From an uncultured Pseudomonadales bacterium (GTDB lineage: Bacteria; Pseudomonadota; Gammaproteobacteria; Pseudomonadales; Pseudohongiellaceae): a DNA stretch of 64,000 nt. Numbering within the stretch: position 1 is the first letter of the stretch; each line of letters opens with the position of its first letter. The notes beneath the pieces were generated by a model. That model did not search any database. It was not told the DNA's origin and worked only from the letters and a program-made list of their open reading frames with translations. The translations under genes and the position numbers were made by a program. The stretch is from NCBI GenBank assembly GCA_943842505.1, contig CALTDI010000005.1:124001-188000 (forward strand). The letters run 5' to 3'. Of the stretch, positions 10,806 to 18,670 are shown piece by piece.

Positions 10806-12161
10806 TTGGATACATTTGATTATGATTTATTCGTTATTGGTGCAGGGTCAGGAGGCGTTCGAGCCTCTCGTATAGCAGCAAGTTTAGGCGCTAAGGTCGC
10901 AGTCGCCGAAGAAAGATATTTTGGCGGTACCTGCGTGAATGTAGGCTGTGTGCCAAAGAAACTATACAGCTACGGTGCGCATTTCTTCGATGACTTCGAA
11001 GACAGCAGGGGGTTCGGCTGGCAATACGACAATTTACGCTTCGATTGGGCCAACTTAAAAGCTAATAAAGACATTGAGATCAAACGCTTAAATGCAATAT
11101 ATGAAAATATACTTGAATCAAATGATGTTGATATCTTCGAGGCGCGTGCGCGCATAAGTGGTCCGAACCAGGTTTGCATAGATGGCAAGGATATCACCGC
11201 CAAGCACATACTCATCGCTGTAGGAGGCTGGCCCTGGGTGCCTGAGTTTCCAGGCAGCGAATTCGTTTCCACGTCCAACGACGTCTTTGCTATGGACAGC
11301 TTGCCAGAAGAGATCGTGGTTCTAGGGGGCGGCTATATCGCCGTAGAGTTTGCCAGCATCTTCAGTAAACTTGGCTGTAAGACCAGTCTGATTTATCGGG
11401 GGGATCAGTTATTACGGGGCTTCGATGACGATGTCAGGCGCTTCATCACTGCCGAAATGTCCAAGTCATTAGATCTTCACCTGCAGGAGGATATTGTAGA
11501 AATAACAAAGGAAAACAATACGATGAGCGTGTTACTTGAATCTGGATCTAAAGTTTCCTGCAATATGGTGATTGGCGCTACTGGCCGTGTTCCGCTTACC
11601 GATGATCTAGGCCTGGACACAGTAGCGGTCAAACTAAGCACAAACGGCGCTATTAAGGTAAATGATCATTTTCAAACAGATGAGCCCAGCATCTATGCCG
11701 TGGGTGACGTTATAGACCGCGTTGCGCTAACACCCGTCGCCTTGGCCGAGGGCCAGATCGTCTCCAGGGCATTGTTTTCCGGTGATACGACTGCCTTGGA
11801 CTATAAAAACATCGCTACAGCCGTTTTCTGTCACCCCAACATCGCTACGGTCGGTCTATCGGAACAAGACGCCATAGCGGCTGGAATCGAGGTTCATGTC
11901 TATGAGAGTCAGTTTACACCCCTAAAGCACACGCTCAGCGGTCGTGACGAGCGCTCGATGGTCAAACTCATCGTCGACCGGCAGTCCGATAAAGTGCTGG
12001 GGCTGCATTTGGTAGCAGCCGACGCCGGAGAGATCGTGCAGGGATTTGCTGTTGCCATTAACTGCGGTGCTACCAAAGCAGACTTCGATAGTACTATTGG
12101 TATTCATCCGACATTGGCCGAAGAGTTCGTCACCATGCGAACCAAGAAAGAGAGTTCTTAG
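10806..12161 (+). CDS. gor: Glutathione reductase
   Basis: Class I pyridine-nucleotide disulfide oxidoreductase of 451 residues that keeps glutathione reduced using NADPH. The FAD motif FVIGAGSGGVRASR is at the N-terminus. The redox pair Cys43/Cys48 lies in GGTCVNVGCVPKK, and the NAD(P) motif is GGGYIAVEFA. The dimer-interface motif GIHPTLAEEFVTM near 435-447 contains the catalytic His. I choose TTG 10806, downstream of ACAGGAAC, because it gives the usual length; an upstream TTG at 10764 adds 14 residues. A GST gene lies convergently downstream. Confidence 0.93.
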   Translation: MDTFDYDLFVIGAGSGGVRASRIAASLGAKVAVAEERYFGGTCVNVGCVPKKLYSYGAHFFDDFEDSRGFGWQYDNLRFDWANLKANKDIEIKRLNAIYENILESNDVDIFEARARISGPNQVCIDGKDITAKHILIAVGGWPWVPEFPGSEFVSTSNDVFAMDSLPEEIVVLGGGYIAVEFASIFSKLGCKTSLIYRGDQLLRGFDDDVRRFITAEMSKSLDLHLQEDIVEITKENNTMSVLLESGSKVSCNMVIGATGRVPLTDDLGLDTVAVKLSTNGAIKVNDHFQTDEPSIYAVGDVIDRVALTPVALAEGQIVSRALFSGDTTALDYKNIATAVFCHPNIATVGLSEQDAIAAGIEVHVYESQFTPLKHTLSGRDERSMVKLIVDRQSDKVLGLHLVAADAGEIVQGFAVAINCGATKADFDSTIGIHPTLAEEFVTMRTKKESS

Positions 12162-12232
12162 TCGGGCTATAGAGGCAGAGTGATTGAAAACAGTCATCTG
12201 GGGCGGCATCGTCCCTAAACAGGCCTATTCCG

Positions 12233-12264
12233 CTATTTCCGGTAATAAAGATTACCGGAAATAG
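12233..12264. repeat. Perfect 14-bp inverted repeat between convergent genes
   Basis: CTATTTCCGGTAAT (12233-12246), loop AAAG, then ATTACCGGAAATAG (12251-12264). The arms are perfectly complementary. No T-tract follows on either strand. The position between the ends of gor and the convergent GST gene suggests a bidirectional transcript-end structure or an intergenic palindromic element. Confidence 0.7.
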
Positions 12265-12361
12265 AAGAGAGGCAAGTCAGCGCCCCTTTGCGGTAGCCTC
12301 CATGTGCTAAATCTCCACTGTGATTGAAGCGGCAACGCACAGGTAGATTCTGGCGATCCTC

Positions 12362-13414
12362 CTAGGCTAGCAATTCTATGATGCCGGTGTGCCGCAGCTG
12401 TGTTCTAAGCTGATTAGCATCATGATCGGATAAGCCAGCGAAACCTTCCTTAAGCCAGCCCAGACACTTGCACTGATAAGGAAACGGATTTTGTGTCCAT
12501 GCGCGTCCATCGAGTTCAGTTTCCAGCGTATCGATCCCTGCGCGCACAGCGGCATCGTTTGCCACTAAATACGGCAGATAGAGGCGCCCTATCTCTTCTA
12601 ATAGCGCAACAAGGGTCTCTGGCAGACATTCAAGATCTAACCAAACGTCATCGAAACTCTCATATCCGGAAAGATCTTCCATAGATTCCGTCCATGCGTA
12701 TATTCGTGGCGCGGTCTCGATGATGATCTGCGCGGGCGTAGGGTCAAACAAAGCCATAGCAGTAAGTTGTCCGTAGATAGCAAAGTCACTTGCAGACGGG
12801 CGATTTCCTAGAATAAAAGGTTATAAATTCAGATGCTTATCTAGCTTTCCTAATAAACTTTTAAAACTATTCTCGATTGTTGCGCTCGTGAGAGCATTGG
12901 AGCCTACATAGCTCAGGCGAGACACCTGGCGCTGGGTAATGGTTTTGGCTTGTTCGGCTATATCGGCCTCGCTTGCCGTGCTGTTGTTCCACCTAGGCAA
13001 CATCTGCCCCGCTTTATGGATGTCGGGCGCATAACTCCAGCGGTAATGAAACATAGCCTTGGTTAGCCATTCATCTGCGTAGTCTTCTATAAGGTAGTCG
13101 ATAAGGCTCAGCCAAGGATTGCTTGGTATAACCGAGCGTCCCTCGAACTGTTCTTCGAATCGACGAATAAGCGGCGTGCTATCACAAACTGCCTGCTCTA
13201 CGCCGTTCTCGTCCTTTAAATAGAATGTAGGCAGCAGCCGTACTCTTGGCTGCGGCCTTGCCGGGAACCGTCGCGTGTCGCTTGCTGCTTCTTGTCTGCC
13301 ACCTGGCAATAGCCTGTAGGGTATGCGGCGGTAGCGAAGCAAGGACAGCATTTTTCGCGTATAGGGTGAACCGGGCACGCCCATTAACAGCAAGTAATCA
13401 TCAGTAATCTTCAT
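12362..13414 (-). pseudogene. Glutathione S-transferase family protein interrupted by one in-frame TAA
   Basis: The N-terminal piece (12821-13414) is a thioredoxin-fold domain with GVPGSPYTRKMLSLLRYR and a C-terminal helical part. The downstream piece (12362-12757) continues in the same frame. The 63 nt between them read PFILGNRPSASDFAIYGQL, a classic GST C-terminal motif (FxLGxRPSxADFxxYGQL). The only interruption is a TAA at 12821-12823, just after HLNL; one change (for example CAA to TAA) would explain it. Without it the protein would be 350 residues. The C-terminal piece lacks a convincing start of its own (ATG 12757). It could be a recent nonsense mutation, suppression, or sequence error. 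Confidence 0.8.
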
Positions 13415-13682
13415 AAGAAAAGTGTCTAACTATATGTTTATAAGCTAAATATGAGCTAGAAAACGTTGAAAAGCTATCCGCCGCTGGCGCCCTGCCCCTA
13501 ATAGGATCTGTAGTTCCGAATCTGCGAGTTCTGGCCCACATAAGCAGGCGTCAGCGCGAATCCCTCCAGGAGCAGGGTAAAAATTAGCACAGGCGCGCGG
13601 GACAAATAGAGTTCATACCAGTGAGCTAATAATTAGTAAATTTAATGTTTATTTACAATAAGTTATCTTTGATTCTTCGGGC

Positions 13683-14015
13683 TTAACGAACGGTAGTGCG
13701 CTGATTCAAACGGACGACCGTATCGCGGCCCCAGGAATCTTGTCTAGATGCGTAGCCTTCTCTCTTGAAACGTACGTTTGCCCGCCCCTGCCCATCGCCG
13801 CAGGAAACGACCCTAATCTCCTCATGTGATTTGAAGCGAATATCTCTCAAGGGGCGGCTACAGTTGTTGTCGTAAAGCTCGATAGTTACAGCGCTGTCCC
13901 AGCCATTAATGGCCCACCATTGAACTGGATCTGTGATCGTATTGTCTAGGCCGCTACAGCTCGATAAACCAATTAGGCTTAGAGTTAAGAAAACCTGAGC
14001 TCTGGTATCCTTCAT
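13683..14015 (-). CDS. Small lipoprotein, unknown function
   Basis: The 110-residue protein has a lipoprotein signal: hydrophobic FLTLSLIGL followed by lipobox LSSC, with the predicted lipidated Cys near residue 20. The mature part is about 90 residues and holds two Cys (NNCSRP and VVSCGDG) that could form a disulfide. It is rich in charged beta-strand-like sequence ending RLNQRTTVR. I do not recognise the family. The ATG at 14015 has an AAGGA site upstream, and a set of 14-bp tandem repeats lies directly before it. A second lipoprotein gene follows on the same strand upstream. Confidence 0.7.
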   Translation of the reverse strand: MKDTRAQVFLTLSLIGLSSCSGLDNTITDPVQWWAINGWDSAVTIELYDNNCSRPLRDIRFKSHEEIRVVSCGDGQGRANVRFKREGYASRQDSWGRDTVVRLNQRTTVR

Positions 14016-14026
14016 TACAAATCCTT

Positions 14027-14069
14027 AGTTATAAACCAGTAGTTATAAAACGGTAGTTAAAAATACTGT
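14027..14069. repeat. Tandem 14-bp repeats before a lipoprotein gene
   Basis: AGTTATAAACCAGT (14027-14040), AGTTATAAAACGGT (14041-14054) and a weaker AGTTAAAAATACTGT (14055-14069) lie head to tail, ending 12 bp from the start of the lipoprotein gene at 14015. On the minus strand each unit supplies a TTTATAACTA, which resembles a -10 element. They may be promoter or regulator-binding repeats. Confidence 0.6.
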
Positions 14070-14211
14070 TTATTTACAGTGGCTTACTTATTGTTTTTAA
14101 TTTCTCGACTTAAGCATAAACACTCTTGTAGCATGCAAGTCCATAGAACCGCGGCAGCGAAGCGTGAATTGCCTCTGTGATGACTGGGGGGTCTCCTAAT
14201 GCCGCGTGAGC

Positions 14212-14496
14212 CTAATAGATCCTGGTCGTACTCAACACATTGAGGGAGCTGGCAGCCTTAATGAGGCGATCCTGAAGCTCCATGTATGTCTCACAGTAAC
14301 GCCGCCGGATGTGCGTACCAGCCCGGATTTCATCGGCGCAGTAAACCTGATCCCAAAATTCAACTGAGCGATTATAGGCTACTAATTCAGTCGACGACAT
14401 TTTACTAAAATCACCCCCGTTGGGAGTGCTGCTGCAGGAAACTAGGAGTGCTGCACTGGCTGCAATCAAGCATGCTCTGACCCTACGAATTGGCAT
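14212..14496 (-). CDS. Small lipoprotein, unknown function
   Basis: The 94-residue protein has a clear lipoprotein signal (CLIAASAALLVSC, lipidated Cys about residue 21). The short mature part is mostly helical, with three further Cys-containing or charged motifs (VYCADEIRAG, RRRYCETYMEL). The pair of Cys spaced about 16 apart could bridge. GGGGC precedes the ATG. It is not recognised by family. Genes of this kind often encode outer-membrane-anchored small proteins; function is not inferable here. Confidence 0.65.
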   Translation of the reverse strand: MPIRRVRACLIAASAALLVSCSSTPNGGDFSKMSSTELVAYNRSVEFWDQVYCADEIRAGTHIRRRYCETYMELQDRLIKAASSLNVLSTTRIY

Positions 14497-14890
14497 ATAA
14501 GCCCCTAATATAAATATTTACTTCGCTTTTAGAGTATAACATTATGTAATAAATGATATTTAATTTAGCTACTTTTATAAAATTTTTGTACTTTTTCAAA
14601 ATTTTGCCGCCCAGTTCGCCCAGCGCAGACCCGCATTTAAGATAGATCGCAGCCGCCTTCGCGCAAGAACCATTCGTATAGGGGGTCCAGTTCAGCCTTG
14701 AAGTTAATCTTCGACGCCGTGTGAGTGCTGTTCAGAACACCCTATCTTGTTCGATGGCAACGCTAAGAGAGACCGGGAGCGCAGATTAGCGACGGCCTCC
14801 TTTTCCTGCCACTAGCTTCTCAGGCGTTTCGGGAAAGACAGTTGTCCCTCGAAGCTAGGCAGTACAAATTGTCTCATTTACTGATATCGA

Positions 14891-14904
14891 TTAATCTACA
14901 TCAA
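14891..14904 (+). promoter_or_regulatory. FNR/Anr-like box
   Basis: TTAATCTACATCAA differs at one position from the FNR/Anr consensus TTGAT-N4-ATCAA. It is about 46 bp upstream of the -35 of the proposed modE promoter, a position compatible with activation. Sequence match only. Confidence 0.35.
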
Positions 14905-14949
14905 GCGCAGGCCTCTGTAAAAGAGAGCCGCGCCCTTCCCCCTCCTTGC

Positions 14950-14977
14950 TTGGCTGTGCTTATATTTAGGGCATAAT
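14950..14977 (+). promoter_or_regulatory. Candidate sigma-70 promoter for modE
   Basis: TTGGCT (14950-14955) and CATAAT (14972-14977) are separated by 16 bp. The AAGGA ribosome-binding site at 14994-14998 precedes the TTG start of modE by 7 nt. Moderate match. Confidence 0.35.
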
Positions 14978-15005
14978 AGCTGCCTCTATAAAAAAGGACT
15001 AGTTC

Positions 15006-15794
15006 TTGGCAAACCTCGAGGGTCAAATTTGGTTAGCGGAAACCACGTCAAAGCGCCTGATGTTGGATCAGATCGATTTGCTCCAGGCAATAGCTGAAAC
15101 AGGCTCAATTACCGCTGCAGCCAAGATCGCAGGAATTAGCTACAAAACTGCGTGGGACAGACTGGAGCGAATTAACAATCTCTCCGAGCAGCCAGTTATC
15201 GCAAGAAGTACTGGCGGAAACAAGGGTGGAGGCTCAATCCTAACCAGTTATGGAAAAAAAATGCTTAATGGTTTTAAACAGTTGCAAGAACAACATAATC
15301 TATTTTTGGAGAATCTAAATCAGCAGCTCAATTCACTGGACGATGTATCAAATTTCGTGAAAAGCCCCCTCTTACAAACCAGTGCCCGCAACCAATTTCT
15401 GGGAAGCATTTCGACTATAGAGACCGGCTCTGTGAATACAGAGCTTCAGATCCGTATCTCGCCTGAGCAGCGGATAGTAGCGATAGTGACCGAACAAAGC
15501 AGGCGCGACATGAGGCTCGATGTGGGGGTCTCGGTTGTGGCAATGATAAAGGCCTCCTCTGTAACCCTTGCGGTCGGTGATGGGCTTAAGGTGAGTGCGC
15601 GGAATGTATTAAGAGGAACCCTGCTCAAGCTAGACCGGGGCGCAGTCAACGCGGATGTGTCTATAGAGCTTCCGGGTGGCAAGACTCTGAGTGCTGTCAT
15701 TACGAACAAAAGCGCAGATAATCTGGCCCTGACGGAGGGGATGTCCATTACCGCCCTGTTTAAGGCTTCCAGTGTGATCCTGATGCTGGCCTAG
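15006..15794 (+). CDS. modE: ModE, molybdate-responsive transcriptional regulator
   Basis: The 262-residue protein begins at a TTG. It has an N-terminal LysR-type winged helix (LLQAIAETGSITAAAKIAGISYKTAWDRLERINN, given here by its ends at about residues 24-60). Two C-terminal TOBE/Mop repeats follow (about 124-190 and 196-262), each with the ASSV(T/I)L ending. This is the E. coli ModE layout: molybdate binding to the Mop pair turns on DNA binding to repress modABC and activate molybdoenzyme genes. It faces modC convergently, and a matching operator lies before modA at 18435. Confidence 0.93.
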   Translation: MANLEGQIWLAETTSKRLMLDQIDLLQAIAETGSITAAAKIAGISYKTAWDRLERINNLSEQPVIARSTGGNKGGGSILTSYGKKMLNGFKQLQEQHNLFLENLNQQLNSLDDVSNFVKSPLLQTSARNQFLGSISTIETGSVNTELQIRISPEQRIVAIVTEQSRRDMRLDVGVSVVAMIKASSVTLAVGDGLKVSARNVLRGTLLKLDRGAVNADVSIELPGGKTLSAVITNKSADNLALTEGMSITALFKASSVILMLA

Positions 15795-15898
15795 CGGTTC
15801 CCCCGACGCTACTAATCTCAGCCTTTCCTAAGGGCAGATCACTTTAGTCAATAAAAACATTAATAAAAAATTTCTATCTTATTGAATATATGGAATAT

Positions 15899-16981
15899 TT
15901 AAACAAGAGATGCGGATTTTATTTGGGCAAAAACGGCCTGTCCTGTATGCAATCCCAGCTGTTGAACCGAGTAATCTGAGATCTTCGATAGGATATGCAT
16001 GCCTGCTATATCCAATTTGATCACCCTACTTCCGCTATCGCTCGAGGTGGAAATCTCCATAATCACAGCTGGAAGAATGTTTAGGATGCTGCTCTGCTGC
16101 GGCCGCTCAAGACAGATACTCACGTCTCTGGCACGAATGCGTAATCTAACGGCTCTGCCCAGATTATAGTGCTTGGCTACCATGCTCTCGGATGCCGGTA
16201 CCTTAAGGTCTATCCCGTCGCTACATTCCACGCTCAGCAATCCAGACAGTTCCTTGTTGGAGATTCTCCCCTGAAGTACGCTGAATGCACTTTCACTGCG
16301 GCTTAATTCGCTATTCAAAGAAGCCAGCACCGTTGTCGTGGGGCCGCACGCCGTAACGCCTCCTCTGGACAGCAGCACCAGATTGTCCGCCAAGCGGGCA
16401 ACTTCTTCACTGGAATGGGTAACATAAAGAACAGGTATATCAATCTGTTGCAGAAAACTTTCGAGAAGCTGCATGAGTATCTCTCTGCTCGCCTGATCTA
16501 ACATCGAAAGGGGTTCATCCATGAGTAATAGCTTTGGCTCTGCCAGCAAGGCCCGGCCTAGGGCAACGCGTTGCAGCTCCCCGCCAGATAGGCTATCGGG
16601 GTGACGTTTAAGCAGTTGTTCGATACCGAGAATAAGAATTAGTTCCTTTAAATCAAAGGGATTGGATACTTTTCGTAGGCGTTTCATGCCGTAGAACAGA
16701 TTCTCTTCAACAGTCAGATGGGGGAATAGACTTGGGTGTTGGAACACCAGGCCCACCCCTCTAGCCTCTACTGGGAGGCGCTTCAGGGGAGACTGCCACT
16801 TCCGTCCGTTCACCTCCAGGCTCCCCGTGGCATCAGGCTCGAGCCCGGCTATCGCTCGCAGAAGCGTCGTCTTGCCACAGCCCGAGGGGCCGAACACGGC
16901 GCTTACGCCGTGGCCAGGAACGCTGAACTCGACATTCAGCTGGAACTCGGAGCGCTGCAGATGTAGTTCGACCTCAATCAT
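15899..16981 (-). CDS. modC: ModC, molybdate ABC transporter ATPase
   Basis: Cytoplasmic ATPase subunit of the molybdate importer, 360 residues. Walker A is GPSGCGKTT (about 32-40), the signature is LSGGELQRVALGRALL, and Walker B is LLLMDEPLSMLD, followed by the H-loop THSSEE. The C-terminal 70 residues form a Mop/TOBE domain ending in FAQIKSASLV, typical of ModC and linked to regulation by bound oxyanion. Its start overlaps the end of modB by 4 nt, so translation is probably coupled. Confidence 0.95.
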   Translation of the reverse strand: MIEVELHLQRSEFQLNVEFSVPGHGVSAVFGPSGCGKTTLLRAIAGLEPDATGSLEVNGRKWQSPLKRLPVEARGVGLVFQHPSLFPHLTVEENLFYGMKRLRKVSNPFDLKELILILGIEQLLKRHPDSLSGGELQRVALGRALLAEPKLLLMDEPLSMLDQASREILMQLLESFLQQIDIPVLYVTHSSEEVARLADNLVLLSRGGVTACGPTTTVLASLNSELSRSESAFSVLQGRISNKELSGLLSVECSDGIDLKVPASESMVAKHYNLGRAVRLRIRARDVSICLERPQQSSILNILPAVIMEISTSSDSGSRVIKLDIAGMHILSKISDYSVQQLGLHTGQAVFAQIKSASLV

Positions 16982-17661
16982 GCTGTCTTCATCAAGTGAA
17001 TTCGACGATTCGCACCGTAAACCATTAATAGCACGAGGAAAGAGCCTATTAGCAGGCCTCCGGCCAGCCAGTGAGCCTGGCCATACTCAAGGGCCTCTAC
17101 ATGGTCGTAGATGGCGATTGAGAGTACCTGCGTCTGCCCGGGGATATTTCCGCCAATCATCAGCACGACGCCAAACTCGCCAAGGGTATGTGCAAAGCCC
17201 AGAACCGCCGCCGTAAGGTAGCCCATTTTGGACAATGGCAGCACTACGCTGATAAAGCGGTCGATGGCTGAGGCGCCTAATGTGGCAGCAACCTCTAGAG
17301 GCCGTTTACCCAGGCTGACAAAACTATTCTGCAAGGGCTGAACTACAAACGGCATGGAATAGATTACCGATCCCAGGACTAGACCGGTAAAAGAAAATGC
17401 CAGCGAAGGCAGTCCCAGCGCAGCTACAGCCTTGCCTACAGGCCCATCAGGGCTAAAGGCCAGTAGCAGATAGAATCCCAGGACAGTTGGTGGGAGCACC
17501 AGGGGTAAGGCGATAATGGCCTCGATGGTGCTACGCAGCCGGGAACGGGTGTTTGCCAGCCACCACGCTATCGGGGTGCCAACAATAAGCAAGATAATAG
17601 TAGTCGTTGCTGCAAGCCTAAGAGTAATAATTAAAGCCGTAATATCATAATCTTGTAGCAT
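16978..17661 (-). CDS. modB: ModB, molybdate ABC transporter permease
   Basis: Inner-membrane permease of 227 residues with about five membrane segments. The ABC-contact (EAA-like) loop is PLEVAATLGASAIDRFISVVLPLS. The N-terminal helix IITLRLAATTTIILLIVGTP and the PTVLGFYLLL block are typical of ModB/CysT-type permeases. It lies between modA (2-bp gap) and modC (4-nt overlap), forming a tight modABC operon. Confidence 0.95.
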   Translation of the reverse strand: MLQDYDITALIITLRLAATTTIILLIVGTPIAWWLANTRSRLRSTIEAIIALPLVLPPTVLGFYLLLAFSPDGPVGKAVAALGLPSLAFSFTGLVLGSVIYSMPFVVQPLQNSFVSLGKRPLEVAATLGASAIDRFISVVLPLSKMGYLTAAVLGFAHTLGEFGVVLMIGGNIPGQTQVLSIAIYDHVEALEYGQAHWLAGGLLIGSFLVLLMVYGANRRIHLMKTA

Positions 17662-17663
17662 TA

Positions 17664-18422
17664 TTATCGACCATCACTTAAGAGGTAGCCTTGATCTGTG
17701 AGGATTTCCCGCGCCAAGTCGCTTTCCATAAAAGCGGCGAACTCTCTGGCGGCAAACGACTCTGTTAGCAACACCATATCCTGTCTTATAGCCTGATGAT
17801 GCTCACTAGGCACAAGCCAGGAAGAGCCTTGGCCGCGAACCGCTGGCGAAAGCGTCTGTGAATAGGCGACCAGTCCTATATCCGCATTACCGCTGTAGAC
17901 GAACTGAAAGGTCTGGGCAATGTTTTCCCCCATGACCATTCTGTTGTTCAGGTCTGATTGTAAGCCAATAGCCTCCAACACCTGGGTAGCCGCCAGCCCG
18001 TAGGGGGCTAAACGTGGGTTTGCTATTGCAAGTGTCCCGTAATTATCTGTATTTAATAGATATTCCCTACCAAGCTTTAGGTCTGGTTTTCTACTCCATA
18101 GCGCCAAACGACCGAGTGCATATGTCCCAAGGGTTCCTGGGATTGCTATGCCCTTTTCTAATAAGCGCTGCGGTCTAGTCTGGTCGGCGGAGAGGAACAC
18201 ATCAAATGGTGCACCATTGAGAATCTGGGCATAGTGCTTGCCGCTTGAGCCCCGAATAATGACCAGTTCATGTTCAGACCGCGACTCGAAAGCCTTTTTG
18301 ATTTCCTCCATTGGTGCGGCAAAGTTTGAAGCCACGGCCACATTAAGCCTGTCTCCATGGGCCGCTGTAGACAGAGTTAGTGCCAGGGCGGCGATTAGTC
18401 TGTATCTGATGACTGTGGTCAA
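17664..18422 (-). CDS. modA: ModA, molybdate-binding periplasmic protein
   Basis: The 252-residue protein has a Sec signal peptide (RLIAALALTLSTAAHG). The mature protein starts near DRLNVAVASNFAAPMEEI and carries the ligand motif RGSSGKHYAQILNGAPFDVFLSAD (shown by its ends), with Ser residues that bind oxyanions. It captures molybdate or tungstate for ModBC. A ModE operator lies 13-34 bp upstream of the start codon, so repression by Mo-ModE is expected. Confidence 0.95.
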   Translation of the reverse strand: MTTVIRYRLIAALALTLSTAAHGDRLNVAVASNFAAPMEEIKKAFESRSEHELVIIRGSSGKHYAQILNGAPFDVFLSADQTRPQRLLEKGIAIPGTLGTYALGRLALWSRKPDLKLGREYLLNTDNYGTLAIANPRLAPYGLAATQVLEAIGLQSDLNNRMVMGENIAQTFQFVYSGNADIGLVAYSQTLSPAVRGQGSSWLVPSEHHQAIRQDMVLLTESFAAREFAAFMESDLAREILTDQGYLLSDGR

Positions 18423-18434
18423 AGTAGGATTGCT

Positions 18435-18456
18435 GTTATATACCTGTTTATATAAC
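18435..18456. promoter_or_regulatory. ModE operator upstream of modA
   Basis: GTTATATA (18435-18442), a 6-bp spacer, then TATATAAC (18449-18456): a perfect 8-bp inverted repeat. E. coli modA has the same 8-6-8 architecture with GTTATATT/TACATAAC arms. It lies directly before modA, and the cognate modE is in the window. Mo-loaded ModE bound here would block modABC transcription. Confidence 0.85.
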
Positions 18457-18670
18457 GCTGATTGTACAATCAGGATAGGGCCTTGCCAATTAGCAAAAGC
18501 GAGATGATCTTATCGATAGGCTATCAAGTAAGTCGCCAATCCACCGACTTAACTTATAGCTTAGGAAACATTCGACAATTCAATAGCTAAGCAGCCAAAC
18601 TCAAGTAAGTGCTACAGATATATTATTGCGCTAAACTACAACTGAAACAAAATATTGAAGCAACAAGCTA

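Larger units (their letters stand above)
14497..15005. other. Intergenic region with AT-rich block and coding-like scraps
   Basis: The first 110 bp are strongly AT-rich. Farther on, the minus strand has an open stretch (14741 to 14637) that reads like protein (ASKINFKAELDPLYEWFLRE and flanks) but has no start codon and is closed by TAG and TAA, suggesting a gene remnant. The right end holds an FNR-like box and the modE promoter. Confidence 0.4.

Noticed and set aside
13498..13605. A 35-residue minus-strand ORF with signal-like sequence (TTG start at 13605)
   Set aside because: No ribosome-binding site and only a weak start; likely chance or a remnant.
14065..14080. LexA (SOS) box
   Set aside because: The half-sites CTGT and ACAG are separated by 6 bp instead of the required 8.
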